From: Winogradskyella vincentii
GTDB lineage: Bacteria > Bacteroidota > Bacteroidia > Flavobacteriales > Flavobacteriaceae
Reading direction: 5' to 3'
Assembly (NCBI RefSeq): GCF_020166345.1
Contig: NZ_JAIUJS010000002.1
Coordinates: forward strand, 186,001 to 250,000
Length of the DNA stretch: 64,000 nt
The notes under the pieces are model-generated. The model was given only the letters and a program-made list of their open reading frames with translations. It did no database searches and was not told the DNA's origin. Position 1 is the first letter of the stretch. Every line of letters begins with the position of its first letter. Positions 43,174 through 52,472 of this stretch are shown here, piece after piece. The translations under genes and the position numbers were made by a program.

Positions 43174-44088
43174 ATGGGTCATTCTCACTCTCATAACCAT
43201 TCCCACCACCACGATCTAAACAGTCGAAATTTATTAATTTCTATATTTCTAAATATTGCTATTACTGTAGCTCAAGTAATTGGTGGAATAGTTTCTGGTA
43301 GTTTAGCTTTATTAAGTGATGCGCTTCATAATTTTAGTGATGTTATATCCTTAATTATTAGTTGGATAGCTAATAAATTAGTCAAGAAAAAAGCTTCATT
43401 AAAACGTACTTTCGGCTATAAACGAGCTGAAATTTTAGCTGCTTTTATTAATGCTGCGACATTAATAGTTGTGGCGGTTTTATTAATTATTGAGGCAATT
43501 GAACGTTTTAGAAACCCTCAAGAAATAGAATCTAATCTTGTTATATGGTTATCTATTATTGCTATTTTAGGTAATGGATTTAGTGTTTTATTACTTAAAA
43601 AGAATGCAGATGACAATATGAATCTCAAGAGTGCTTACCTTCATTTATTAACAGATATGTTGGCAAGTGTTGCAGTTCTTATTGGTGGATTATTGATGAA
43701 ATATTATGAAATCTGGTGGATAGATAGTGTGTTAACATTAGCAATAGCAGTTTACCTGGTTGTAATGGGTTGGGATTTATTAAAAAATTCGTTTAAAGTA
43801 CTAATGTTATTTACACCAGATTCAACTTCGGTAAAATCTATAGTAGAGGATATTCAAACTATTGATGCTGTAAAAAATGTACATCATGTACATATATGGC
43901 AATTAAATGAGGAAGAAATTCATCTCGAAGCTCATATTGATTTTAAAGAGGATATTACATTATCACAATTTGATGTTATTTTAAATTCTATTGAAGAATT
44001 AATTTACCACAAGTATGATATTAACCATATTAATATTCAACCAGAATATGGCAAATGCGATGCTAAGGATGTTATTGTTCAAGATTAA
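43174..44088 (+). CDS. Cation diffusion facilitator (zinc/cadmium/cobalt exporter)
   Basis: A 304-residue CDF transporter that exports Zn2+ or other divalent metals in exchange for protons. The N-terminus is His-rich (MGHSHSHNHSHHHD), followed by six membrane helices with the metal-site motif LLSDALHNFSDV in helix 2 and HLLTDMLAS in helix 5, and a C-terminal cytoplasmic domain (about 210-304) with the HHVHIWQLNEEEIHLEAHI segment. This is the ZitB/CzcD layout. The start codon directly follows the rpiB stop. Confidence 0.93.
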   Translation: MGHSHSHNHSHHHDLNSRNLLISIFLNIAITVAQVIGGIVSGSLALLSDALHNFSDVISLIISWIANKLVKKKASLKRTFGYKRAEILAAFINAATLIVVAVLLIIEAIERFRNPQEIESNLVIWLSIIAILGNGFSVLLLKKNADDNMNLKSAYLHLLTDMLASVAVLIGGLLMKYYEIWWIDSVLTLAIAVYLVVMGWDLLKNSFKVLMLFTPDSTSVKSIVEDIQTIDAVKNVHHVHIWQLNEEEIHLEAHIDFKEDITLSQFDVILNSIEELIYHKYDINHINIQPEYGKCDAKDVIVQD

Positions 44089-44091
44089 ATT

Positions 44092-44538
44092 ATGCTCAAA
44101 ACTTTAGTTAAGACATTTCAGGAATTAACAACACAAGAGCTGTACGATTTACTTCAACTACGTAGTGAAGTATTTGTTGTAGAGCAAGACTGTGTTTATC
44201 AAGATGTTGATGGCAAAGACCAGAAAGCACTCCATGTTTTAGGTTATATAGAGAATAAGTTAGTTGCTTATACAAGGATATTTAAACCAGGTGATTATTT
44301 TGAAGAAGCAGGTATTGGCAGGGTAGTGGTTAAGGAAACACAACGACATCATAAGTACGGTAATGATATTATGGAAGTTTCAATACAAGCTGTTTCACAA
44401 AAGTATAATGTCTCAGAAATTAGAATTTCTGCACAGACCTATTTAAAAAGTTTCTATAATAATTTAGGATTTTTAGAAGTAGGAGAGGAGTACCTTGAAG
44501 ATGGTATACCGCATATTAATATGCTAAAAACTAATTAG
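44092..44538 (+). CDS. ElaA-type GNAT acetyltransferase
   Basis: A 148-residue GNAT-fold protein of the ElaA family. LLQLRSEVFVVEQDCVYQDVDGKDQ is the family signature, and GIGRVVVKETQRHHKYGNDIM covers the acetyl-CoA-binding motif A. The substrate of ElaA proteins is not known. It follows the CDF gene by three bases. Its 3' end overlaps the convergent OmpA-family gene by eight bases. Confidence 0.9.
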   Translation: MLKTLVKTFQELTTQELYDLLQLRSEVFVVEQDCVYQDVDGKDQKALHVLGYIENKLVAYTRIFKPGDYFEEAGIGRVVVKETQRHHKYGNDIMEVSIQAVSQKYNVSEIRISAQTYLKSFYNNLGFLEVGEEYLEDGIPHINMLKTN

Positions 44539-45370
44539 CAGTTTTATCTATTTGTGTTACTTGTATTTCTACACGTCTATCATATGCTGGTTCTCCACCT
44601 AGTGGATATTTTCGTTTTAAACCCACATAACGCATTCTAGATCTACTTACTCCTTTTTTGGCAAGAAAATCATAGACTGTTTTAGCTCTTGCGACCGATA
44701 AATTTCGCTTTTTAGTTTTTCTGTCTATAGCATCACGAGTTCCATAAGTACAACACACATGGCCCTCTACGGTGAAATATATATCTTTCCGTTCTACAAG
44801 TACATCAGCGATTCTATCCAAACGGATTTTAGACTCTTTTGTTAAATAACTGTAACCTGTTTTAAATAAGATATTTTCCAAAAGGATTTTATCACCTTCT
44901 TTTAAATCACCCTTTAGTTTTTCTTCAGTTGTTTTCTTGACTGGTTTAGAAACAATTTGTCTTGGAGGATCATATGGCTGCGCAATAATTTCTACTTTAC
45001 GGTTTAGTCCGCGTATTTTACTTAAATTTTCCTCGTGAACTATGTTTACTAATATTTCGCCCTTACCATCAACATTTGTAATTTTTGACTCATCAAATTC
45101 ATTGTTAGAGAATATTTCTTTTATAGCGTCTGCACGTTGCTGAGAAAGAACAAGATTATAAGAATCACTGCCTCTATCGTCACAAAATCCGTAGATCGAT
45201 ACCTTTTCAATATCTAGATTTTCAATATTAGACAAGAACAATAGCAATCTACTGTGTTCTGTTTCAGGTACCTCATATTTATCCGTTTCAAAGTATACCT
45301 GATGCTTCAACTCTTTTTGCGAAAAAGAGAGCTGGAAACAAAGGCACATTAAAACGAGCACATATTTCAT
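44531..45370 (-). CDS. OmpA-family protein with two tandem OmpA-like domains
   Basis: A 279-residue secreted protein with a signal peptide (about 1-17, ending SFSQ). It contains two peptidoglycan-binding OmpA-like domains, about 22-130 (KHQVYFETDKYEVPETEH ... GFCDDRGSDSYNLVLSQQRA) and about 155-275 (LLENILFKTGYSYLTKES ... GHVCCTYGT ... RNLSVARAKTVYDFL), linked by a Lys/Pro-rich region. No beta-barrel is present, so it is probably a periplasmic or lipid-free peptidoglycan-binding protein. Two such domains in so short a protein is uncommon. Confidence 0.87.
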   Translation of the reverse strand: MKYVLVLMCLCFQLSFSQKELKHQVYFETDKYEVPETEHSRLLLFLSNIENLDIEKVSIYGFCDDRGSDSYNLVLSQQRADAIKEIFSNNEFDESKITNVDGKGEILVNIVHEENLSKIRGLNRKVEIIAQPYDPPRQIVSKPVKKTTEEKLKGDLKEGDKILLENILFKTGYSYLTKESKIRLDRIADVLVERKDIYFTVEGHVCCTYGTRDAIDRKTKKRNLSVARAKTVYDFLAKKGVSRSRMRYVGLKRKYPLGGEPAYDRRVEIQVTQIDKTAN

Positions 45371-45432
45371 TTCGTTTGATTTTGTTTAATATTTAGAAAT
45401 TCTATAATGTTAAATATAAATAATTTTAACTT

Positions 45433-47067
45433 TTATCTCAAAATACTGGCGTATTGCGTAGGATTATTGAGAATACTTAATGCTTTTTTTATCTCAGGAT
45501 TATTAGCCTTGTAGTATGTATATAATCCTTCACTGTAGAAATATCGCTTAATAATTTCGTCTGTTAAAAGCGATTTTAATTGTGTTTTATTTGCATCAAT
45601 GGCGTTTGACTTATAAGCTTGGATAGCAGCGGAGATATTGTGAAACTCGGAATCAACAATGCCATCTAATTCTTCCCCTTCAGCCACAATCATAGCTTTA
45701 TTAAAAGCTTTTTCTGTCTCGGTTTCAAAATCAAACCCTGAACTTTTTAGATAGTTTTTGAATTTATTAAATTCAGTTTCGGGAAACTTATAGGTGTTTA
45801 GGTCATTTAATGTATTGTTATAATAATAATCCGTAGCAAAATTAAAAATCAAGTTTTCACTTAATATTGCTTTTGTTATTGGTGTCTGTTTAGCAAATTC
45901 AACTTCAATATCTGGTTCAATACCACCACCATCAAAGACTTCTCTCCCATTACGTGTTTTAAAGGTATTGTAGTTTTCCTTTTTCACCCTTGTAGCGTTA
46001 CCGCTTTCATCTCTATTCCAATAATCAAGAGCTTGTATGCAACGGCCAGAAGGTGTGTAATATCTAGAAATGGTTATTTTCATTTGTGTTCCATAGGTAA
46101 GTGCCTTTGGTCTTTGAACTAATCCCTTTCCAAAACTTCTGGTACCAACTACAACTGCGCGATCAACATCTTGCAGTGCGCCAGACACAATTTCACTTGC
46201 GGAAGCACTACTACCGTCAATTAACACAACTAATGGAATTTCTGTATCAACAGCATCTCGTCTGGTATAATAGGTTTTGTTATACTTTTTCACCTTAGAT
46301 TTAGTTGTTACCACTAATTGGTTTTTTGGTACAAATATGTTTGTGACATTAACCGCCTCGTTTAAAAGCCCTCCCGGATTTCCTCGTAAATCTAAAATTA
46401 ACTGTGAAGCACCTTGATTTTTTAGAGCTCTTAATGCACTTATGGTTTCAGAAGATGCTTTATCATTAAACTTACGCAACACGATGTAACCTGTTTTTTC
46501 ATCTACCATAGAGTAGTGTGGCACCGCTTTAATTTCTAGTGATTCACGTATAATTTTTACAGCATTGGTTTGTCCTTGGCGCTTATAGGTTATCATCACC
46601 TCAGTACCAGCAGCACCCTGTAACAAATTAGCTGCATCATCCTTAAAATCAGAAACTATAACATTATCTACTTTAATAATTTCATCACCAGCTTTGAGAC
46701 CGGATTTATCAGCTGCATAGCCTTTATAAGGTTCTACAATTACTAGTTTATCTTTAAGTGTTAAAACCTTTGCGCCTATTCCGGTATAGTCTCCAGCATT
46801 ATTTATTCTAGAAGCTTCAACGTCTTGTTCATTGTAGAATTGTGTATAGGGATCTAAATCATCTAACATGCTTTTTATTGCCGTATCCATAAGATCACCG
46901 GGATTGGTGTCATCAACATAGTTCATGTTAAGTTCCTTAAAAAGAGTAGTAAAAATCTCAATTTGTTTAGCAATTTCGAAGAAGTCATTCTTAAATGCTG
47001 TGGTGCTCACAAACAAAACCAATGCTAAGCCTGGTATTATTAATCTTTTATGTAGAATTTTTTTCAT
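45433..47067 (-). CDS. S41 family C-terminal processing peptidase (CtpA/Prc-like)
   Basis: A 544-residue protease with a signal anchor (residues 8-24), a PDZ domain (about 85-170) and the S41 catalytic core with the Ser/Lys dyad in LIDGSSASASEIVSGALQ (Ser) and GTRSFGKGLVQ (Lys). It cleaves C-terminal tails of periplasmic proteins. Its start overlaps the rnpA stop by four bases (ATGA), so it is translated from the rnpA message. A C-terminal ~150-residue helical extension follows the core. Confidence 0.94.
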   Translation of the reverse strand: MKKILHKRLIIPGLALVLFVSTTAFKNDFFEIAKQIEIFTTLFKELNMNYVDDTNPGDLMDTAIKSMLDDLDPYTQFYNEQDVEASRINNAGDYTGIGAKVLTLKDKLVIVEPYKGYAADKSGLKAGDEIIKVDNVIVSDFKDDAANLLQGAAGTEVMITYKRQGQTNAVKIIRESLEIKAVPHYSMVDEKTGYIVLRKFNDKASSETISALRALKNQGASQLILDLRGNPGGLLNEAVNVTNIFVPKNQLVVTTKSKVKKYNKTYYTRRDAVDTEIPLVVLIDGSSASASEIVSGALQDVDRAVVVGTRSFGKGLVQRPKALTYGTQMKITISRYYTPSGRCIQALDYWNRDESGNATRVKKENYNTFKTRNGREVFDGGGIEPDIEVEFAKQTPITKAILSENLIFNFATDYYYNNTLNDLNTYKFPETEFNKFKNYLKSSGFDFETETEKAFNKAMIVAEGEELDGIVDSEFHNISAAIQAYKSNAIDANKTQLKSLLTDEIIKRYFYSEGLYTYYKANNPEIKKALSILNNPTQYASILR

Positions 47068-47441
47068 TGGTTTGAGGTTTTATCAAGAAATTTCTGAAAC
47101 AACATTTTCATAGTACTATTAATATCTGCAAAATTTGTTCCATCCTTACTAAGGTACAAAATCATAAACGCATAAGATGTTGAACTATTGTTAAAGAATT
47201 TTAGCTTGTTAAGCCTGTAGGCCTCTCTTAAAAGTCTTTTAATTCTATTTCTAGAAACTGCTGTTTTGTGGTGTTTTTTACTTACAGAAACCCCTGTTTT
47301 AAGGATGCTATTATCGTTGAATTCGGTTTCTAAATATACCAAGCGCAAAGGATAAACCGTAATCGACCTTCCTTCATTAAAGAGGCGCTCTATGGTTTTT
47401 TTACTTTTCAGCTTGTCTTTTTTACCGTATTTTAAGGACAT
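47064..47441 (-). CDS. rnpA: Ribonuclease P protein component
   Basis: A 125-residue basic protein that supports RNase P RNA in maturing tRNA 5' ends. The RNP-type signature SKKHHKTAVSRNRIKRLLRE is intact. The gene is not next to rpmH (ribosomal L34) as in many bacteria, but upstream of the S41 protease gene with a four-base overlap, an arrangement typical of Flavobacteriaceae. Confidence 0.95.
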   Translation of the reverse strand: MSLKYGKKDKLKSKKTIERLFNEGRSITVYPLRLVYLETEFNDNSILKTGVSVSKKHHKTAVSRNRIKRLLREAYRLNKLKFFNNSSTSYAFMILYLSKDGTNFADINSTMKMLFQKFLDKTSNQ

Positions 47442-47581
47442 TACAAGGAATTATTGGTCGTAAAAATAGAATTGTAATTTGTTTTATCAAATAAGTCTGT
47501 AGGACAGCCATGATAAAAATCATGTTTTAAGCCTTTTAATTAGAGTAACTTACATAGGTTAATCAATAGCTCGCCTTAAAA

Positions 47582-49426
47582 ATGGGACATTTAAACGTCA
47601 AACAACTTAAAAGCCCTAAAGATAAAGCATTATATATTCACCATTTAGTAAAAGATCTAGAAGCTTTAGATATTATGCTAAATAAAGGATTGATTGAAGA
47701 AGAGCCCATTAGAATTGGTGCAGAACAAGAATTCTGTGTTGTATCTGAACGTTATTTTCCAAAGAACAATAATATTGAAATTTTAGAGGCTATAAATGAC
47801 GATCATTTCACTACAGAAATAGGAAAATACAATCTAGAGATTAATTCAGACCCCTTAAAACTTGAGGGCGACTGTTTTTCTAAGCTTCAAAAACAGTTTG
47901 AAGATTTACTACAAAAAGCTAACAAAGAGGCCAAAAAGAAAAGTTCAAAAATAATTTTAACAGGCGTTTTACCAACCTTAAGACTTAAGCATATTAGCGA
48001 AGATTGCATGACCGATATGCCTAGATACCATATTCTTAATGAAGCGCTTAAGGATTCTAGGAGAGAGCATTTTAATATCCACATAAAAGGTGTTGACGAA
48101 CTAAATCTTATTCACGACAATGTAATGTTAGAGGCTTGCAATACAAGCTTTCAAACTCACTTACAGATAAATCCAAATGAATTTGTAGACAAGTACAATT
48201 GGGCGCAAGCAATTGCTGGACCTGTTTTGGCTAGTTGTGCAAATTCACCTTTATTATTTGGAAGGGAGTTGTGGGCTGAGACCAGAATAGCCTTGTTTAC
48301 GCAAAGTATTGATACCAGAGCGAATTCTCTTATACACAACGAAAAAGAATCAAGAGTGAGCTTTGGTGCAGATTGGGAACGGGGAAGTGTTACCGACATT
48401 TTTAGAGACCATATTTCAAGATTTAGAAGCCTATTAACATCGAACGAACATGATAATAGCTTAGACATTCTAGTTAAAGGCAAAATCCCAAAACTAAAAG
48501 CGTTACAACTTCATAATGGCACTGTTTATAAATGGAACAGAGTATGTTATGGTGTAGGTGGCGGGAAACCACATTTAAGAATAGAATGTAGATATATTCC
48601 ATCAGGGCCTACCCTTACAGATGAAGTAGCTAATATGGTATTTTGGGTAGGGCTGATGCAGGGTCAGCCAGAAAGTTATAAGAACATTCACGATAAGATG
48701 GATTTCAAGGATATTAAGAACAATTTCTTTAAAGCCGCTAGAAACGGAATGGAAACGCAGTTTAAGTGGAATAATAATTTAATATCCGCTAAAGATTTAA
48801 TTCTTGAGGAACTATTGCCCATTTCTAGAGAGGGCTTAAACCAAATGAAGATTGACAAAAATGATATTGATAAATACCTCTTAATTATTAAAAGACGCGC
48901 TGAATCTAATAATGGCGCAGAATGGATTGTGAATAATTACAGGTCGCTACAAAAAACAAAAACAAATTTTGAAGCGCTACAAAATATTACTGCATTTATG
49001 CATAAACATCAATTAGACGGTAGTACTGTTGATACGTGGAAGGTTTTTAATCCTGACGACAACCTAAAAATTGATATAAGCAGAATCGTAAAGCACAATA
49101 TGAATTCTAAGATGTTGCTTGTAGATGTTAACGATAGTTTAGAGTTGGTTAGCAACATAATGCGATGGAAAAAAATTCATCACCTACCTGTGATAAACAA
49201 AAAGAAAGAATTAGCCGGTTTATTATCTTGGACAGATTTAATTAAATTAGGCAATAAAGATTTACATTTGCGAGTCAAAGATGTAATGACCAAAAACCTT
49301 ATCACTATTACACAAGAGGCCCGTTTAGAGGACGCAAAGAATTTAATGAAAGTACACGATATTAACTGTCTGCCTGTTGTTAGAAATAAAGAGCTATTGG
49401 GCATACTTACTTCTAGTGATTTTTAA
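47582..49426 (+). CDS. Glutamate-cysteine-ligase-like carboxylate-amine ligase fused to CBS domains
   Basis: A 614-residue protein. Residues about 40-430 form a GCS2/YbdK-type amidoligase: IRIGAEQEFCVV (46-54, with the metal-binding Glu pair), INSDPLKLEGDCF, MLEACNTSFQTHLQ and HLRIECRYIPSGPT are conserved. A helical linker (430-500) leads to two CBS motifs (about 500-614), ending abruptly at TSSDF. CBS pairs bind adenosine nucleotides, so activity may be controlled by energy state. The product is unknown; such enzymes link an amino acid or amine to a carboxylate. One base separates it from the AstE-like gene. Confidence 0.9.
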   Translation: MGHLNVKQLKSPKDKALYIHHLVKDLEALDIMLNKGLIEEEPIRIGAEQEFCVVSERYFPKNNNIEILEAINDDHFTTEIGKYNLEINSDPLKLEGDCFSKLQKQFEDLLQKANKEAKKKSSKIILTGVLPTLRLKHISEDCMTDMPRYHILNEALKDSRREHFNIHIKGVDELNLIHDNVMLEACNTSFQTHLQINPNEFVDKYNWAQAIAGPVLASCANSPLLFGRELWAETRIALFTQSIDTRANSLIHNEKESRVSFGADWERGSVTDIFRDHISRFRSLLTSNEHDNSLDILVKGKIPKLKALQLHNGTVYKWNRVCYGVGGGKPHLRIECRYIPSGPTLTDEVANMVFWVGLMQGQPESYKNIHDKMDFKDIKNNFFKAARNGMETQFKWNNNLISAKDLILEELLPISREGLNQMKIDKNDIDKYLLIIKRRAESNNGAEWIVNNYRSLQKTKTNFEALQNITAFMHKHQLDGSTVDTWKVFNPDDNLKIDISRIVKHNMNSKMLLVDVNDSLELVSNIMRWKKIHHLPVINKKKELAGLLSWTDLIKLGNKDLHLRVKDVMTKNLITITQEARLEDAKNLMKVHDINCLPVVRNKELLGILTSSDF

Positions 49427-49427
49427 A

Positions 49428-50618
49428 ATGCAGACAACAATTAAGTCCCATAAAGAAAAGCAAGCTACACCAAAAAGGGTTTTTCATCATTTAAAAGGAA
49501 AATACCCAGGAGGAACAACGGTATTTTTTGGAGGAATTCACGGAAATGAATACGCTGGTGTAGATGCCTTAAACAAAGTTTTAAACAAGGTTGATACCCA
49601 AGAATTGCATGGAGAAATATATGCCATTTATGGAAATATAAAAGCGCTGAAAAAGAACAAGCGGTTTTTAAAATTTGATTTAAATCGAATTTGGACGACA
49701 GACAAATTGAGTGCTCTTGAATCGAAAACAGATTATGAGGTTGAAGAAATGGAGCAGATAGAATTATTTAAAATTCTTAAACAAATTTTCGAAACTACTT
49801 CGGCTCCAAAGTATTTTATAGACTTGCATACCACCTCAAGCAAAAGCCTACCGTTTATAACCATAAATGACGCTATGATAAACAGGAAGTTTTCACAGTG
49901 TTTTCCTGTTCCCATTGTACTTGGTATTGAAGAATATCTAGAAGGGCCACTTTTAAGTTACTTAAACAAATTGGGCTATGTTTCATTAGGTTTTGAAGGC
50001 GGACAGCACGTTGACCCTCAAGCAATAAAAAGTTGCGAGGCATTTATACATTTAACACTTAGACACACTGGGCATATTAGAAGTGATAAATTAGGCACTA
50101 TTGACCAATTTGAGAAAATTTTAAAAGACGCGTCACACAACATATCGTCAATTTACGAGGTAATATATAAACACCACATACAACCTAAAGAGTTGTTTGT
50201 AATGGAGAAAGGATTTGAAAGTTTTCAAAATATTAAAAAGGGAACTTTTTTAGCCACATCCAACGGCGAAAAAATTTACTCTGAGTATAATGCTAAATTG
50301 TTTATGCCATTATATCAAAATTCCGGCAATGATGGATTCTTTATAATCAGACAAATACCAAGAATATTCTTAAAGCTTTCTGCGTTTATGAGACATATTA
50401 AAGCAGATAGTTTGTTAACTGCCCTACCCGGAATTACCTGGCACAATAAACAACAAGGCGCATTAAAAGCAAACCTCTCAGTTACTCGATTCATGGCCAA
50501 GTCAATATTCCATTTGTTTGGCTACAGAAACAAGCAAATTGATGAGACACATTCACTATTATACAACCGAGAACGTGTTTCCAAAAAAGAAATGTATAAA
50601 AACGAAAAGTGGTATTAA
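49428..50618 (+). CDS. Succinylglutamate desuccinylase/aspartoacylase (AstE/AspA) family zinc hydrolase
   Basis: A 396-residue zinc-dependent amide hydrolase. The metal ligands are in GGIHGNE (His38, Glu41) and IDLHTT (His134), and the substrate-binding DLNRIW is at 84-89, as in M14-like AstE/AspA. The C-terminal part (about 280-396) is variable. An upstream TTG at 49377 would extend the frame into the preceding gene, but the ATG at 49428, one base after its stop, is far better. Ligase and hydrolase encoded together suggest formation and breakdown of one conjugate. A hairpin terminator follows. Confidence 0.9.
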   Translation: MQTTIKSHKEKQATPKRVFHHLKGKYPGGTTVFFGGIHGNEYAGVDALNKVLNKVDTQELHGEIYAIYGNIKALKKNKRFLKFDLNRIWTTDKLSALESKTDYEVEEMEQIELFKILKQIFETTSAPKYFIDLHTTSSKSLPFITINDAMINRKFSQCFPVPIVLGIEEYLEGPLLSYLNKLGYVSLGFEGGQHVDPQAIKSCEAFIHLTLRHTGHIRSDKLGTIDQFEKILKDASHNISSIYEVIYKHHIQPKELFVMEKGFESFQNIKKGTFLATSNGEKIYSEYNAKLFMPLYQNSGNDGFFIIRQIPRIFLKLSAFMRHIKADSLLTALPGITWHNKQQGALKANLSVTRFMAKSIFHLFGYRNKQIDETHSLLYNRERVSKKEMYKNEKWY

Positions 50619-50620
50619 AT

Positions 50621-50655
50621 AAAACCGCATTCAACCGAAATACGGTTTTATATTT
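50621..50655. terminator. Terminator between the AstE-like gene and the M1 peptidase gene
   Basis: Stem AAAACCG (50621-50627) with CGGTTTT (50643-50649), followed by a T-rich tail, between two convergent genes. Confidence 0.7.
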
Positions 50656-50662
50656 TTAAGTA

Positions 50663-52468
50663 TTACTTTTCTAAGCTGTACGTGTTGTTTTCTCTTTTTA
50701 CGTCAGCCATAAATTCAGAGCTGTCAATTTCAACAACTTTTACATTTTTATTTGTTTTAAGCCTATAGGTTGGCATGGCCCAGGCCCAATCAGAAGCAAT
50801 TGTAGCGTCAGTCGGTTTTTCACCCCTCATCATCTGAAGTGGTATATAAAACGCTTCTTGCGAACCATCATCATAGGTAACCGTTAAATCAATAGGCATA
50901 GGCATTAACCCAATACGCTCCAAAACGATTACATTACCGTAAACGGACTTTATACCATAATCAATTGTGTTTGTGGTCTGCCCAAAATCAATTAGATACC
51001 AATCAAGCTCTAAACCTGAAACACGCTCTGCTGTTCGCACAATATCCATAGGTTTGGGGTGTTTAAATGAAAAATCATTAAAATACTTTTTAATCGTTTT
51101 TTTAAGATTTTCTTCTCCAATCACATATCCAAGTTGAGACAAAAACACAGAGCCTTTACTATATGCTGCGGTTCCGTAAACCTGATTATAAGCATACCTG
51201 TCTGCATGAGTAGTCAAAGGCTGTTCGTAGCCTGAATTAGCTAAAGATATATATCGCCTATAAGAGTTTTTAAACGGATTTTCTCCAGTGTTGCCTTTTA
51301 ATGAATTTGTGGCCAATGTTGAAATATAGCTTGTAAACCCTTCGTCCATCCACTCGTGCTTTGCTTCGTTACTGGCCAATAAAAATTGAAACCATGTGTG
51401 CGCCATTTCATGTGATGTAACACTAAGTAAACTGCCATAATTTCGTTCACCAGTTATTAAAGTACACATGGCGTATTCCATACCACCATCACCTCCCTGT
51501 ATAACAGAATATTGATCGTAAGGATACTTGCCGACGTTTTCACTAAAGAACCCCATTAGCTTTGCAGTATCCGACTGAAGTTTCTTCCAGTTGTCCAGAT
51601 ACTTTTTATTCATTGTTTTTTTGTAGTAAAAATGAAGCGTTGGACCATTTGGCATTTCTAATGTATCGTGCTTAAAATCTGGATCTGCGGCCCAAGTAAA
51701 ATCATGAACTCGAGGCGCTTTGAAATGATATTCTTTTTTATCGCCCTTACTTTTTGGCGCACCTTGTAAATAACCAGTTCCGCCAACAACGTAGTTGGCG
51801 TCAATTGCCAATTTTATATCAAAATCTCCCCAAACACCATGAAACTCTCTTGCTATATATGGGTCCGCATGCCAACCTTCATCATCATATTCAGCTATTT
51901 TTGGATACCATTGCGCCATAGAAAGGGCCACGCCTTCTTTGTTGTTTCTTCCAGAACGACGTATTTGAACAGGAACCTGAGCATTAAATTCCATATAGAA
52001 CGTAACTTTTTCACCTGGTTGAATAGCCTGATTTAAATCTACCTCTAACACGGTACCCACAGTTTCAAATTGAACAGAATTTCCATTTTGCTGTAGTGAG
52101 TTTACCTTTATATATCCAATTTCATTAGGTTTTAGTTTACTGATTCTATCACCGATCTTAGCACTTGGGTCCGCAATAGTTCTGGAGCGCACGTCCATTT
52201 CACTTCCTGGTTGAAAGGCGTTAAAATATAAGTGATAGTAAACCCTGTTTAGTACATCTGGAGAATTATTAGTATATACTAGAGTTTGTTTACCCATATA
52301 CTGATAAGAATTAACATCCATATCAATTTCCATAGAATAGTCTACGTGCTGTTGCCAATATCCTGGATTGGACGGTTGTATTTGGTCAACCCTATTTAAA
52401 CTGGATACATCTGCGCCACAAACAAAAACTATTGTGGCGCAAAAAAGACTTACAAAAAATTTCTTCAT
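50663..52468 (-). CDS. M1 family metallopeptidase (aminopeptidase N-like)
   Basis: A 601-residue secreted zinc aminopeptidase. A signal peptide (about 1-20) precedes an N-terminal beta-domain and the catalytic domain, with VTSHEMAHTWFQ (HExxH) and, 18 residues on, the third ligand Glu in WMDEGFTSY. The exopeptidase motif GGMEYAMC in this family appears as GGDGGMEYAMC. A C-terminal beta-domain lacks a Por-type sorting signal. It is transcribed after the S8 protease gene with a four-base gap, so the two proteases share a transcript. Confidence 0.93.
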   Translation of the reverse strand: MKKFFVSLFCATIVFVCGADVSSLNRVDQIQPSNPGYWQQHVDYSMEIDMDVNSYQYMGKQTLVYTNNSPDVLNRVYYHLYFNAFQPGSEMDVRSRTIADPSAKIGDRISKLKPNEIGYIKVNSLQQNGNSVQFETVGTVLEVDLNQAIQPGEKVTFYMEFNAQVPVQIRRSGRNNKEGVALSMAQWYPKIAEYDDEGWHADPYIAREFHGVWGDFDIKLAIDANYVVGGTGYLQGAPKSKGDKKEYHFKAPRVHDFTWAADPDFKHDTLEMPNGPTLHFYYKKTMNKKYLDNWKKLQSDTAKLMGFFSENVGKYPYDQYSVIQGGDGGMEYAMCTLITGERNYGSLLSVTSHEMAHTWFQFLLASNEAKHEWMDEGFTSYISTLATNSLKGNTGENPFKNSYRRYISLANSGYEQPLTTHADRYAYNQVYGTAAYSKGSVFLSQLGYVIGEENLKKTIKKYFNDFSFKHPKPMDIVRTAERVSGLELDWYLIDFGQTTNTIDYGIKSVYGNVIVLERIGLMPMPIDLTVTYDDGSQEAFYIPLQMMRGEKPTDATIASDWAWAMPTYRLKTNKNVKVVEIDSSEFMADVKRENNTYSLEK

Positions 52469-52472
52469 GGTC

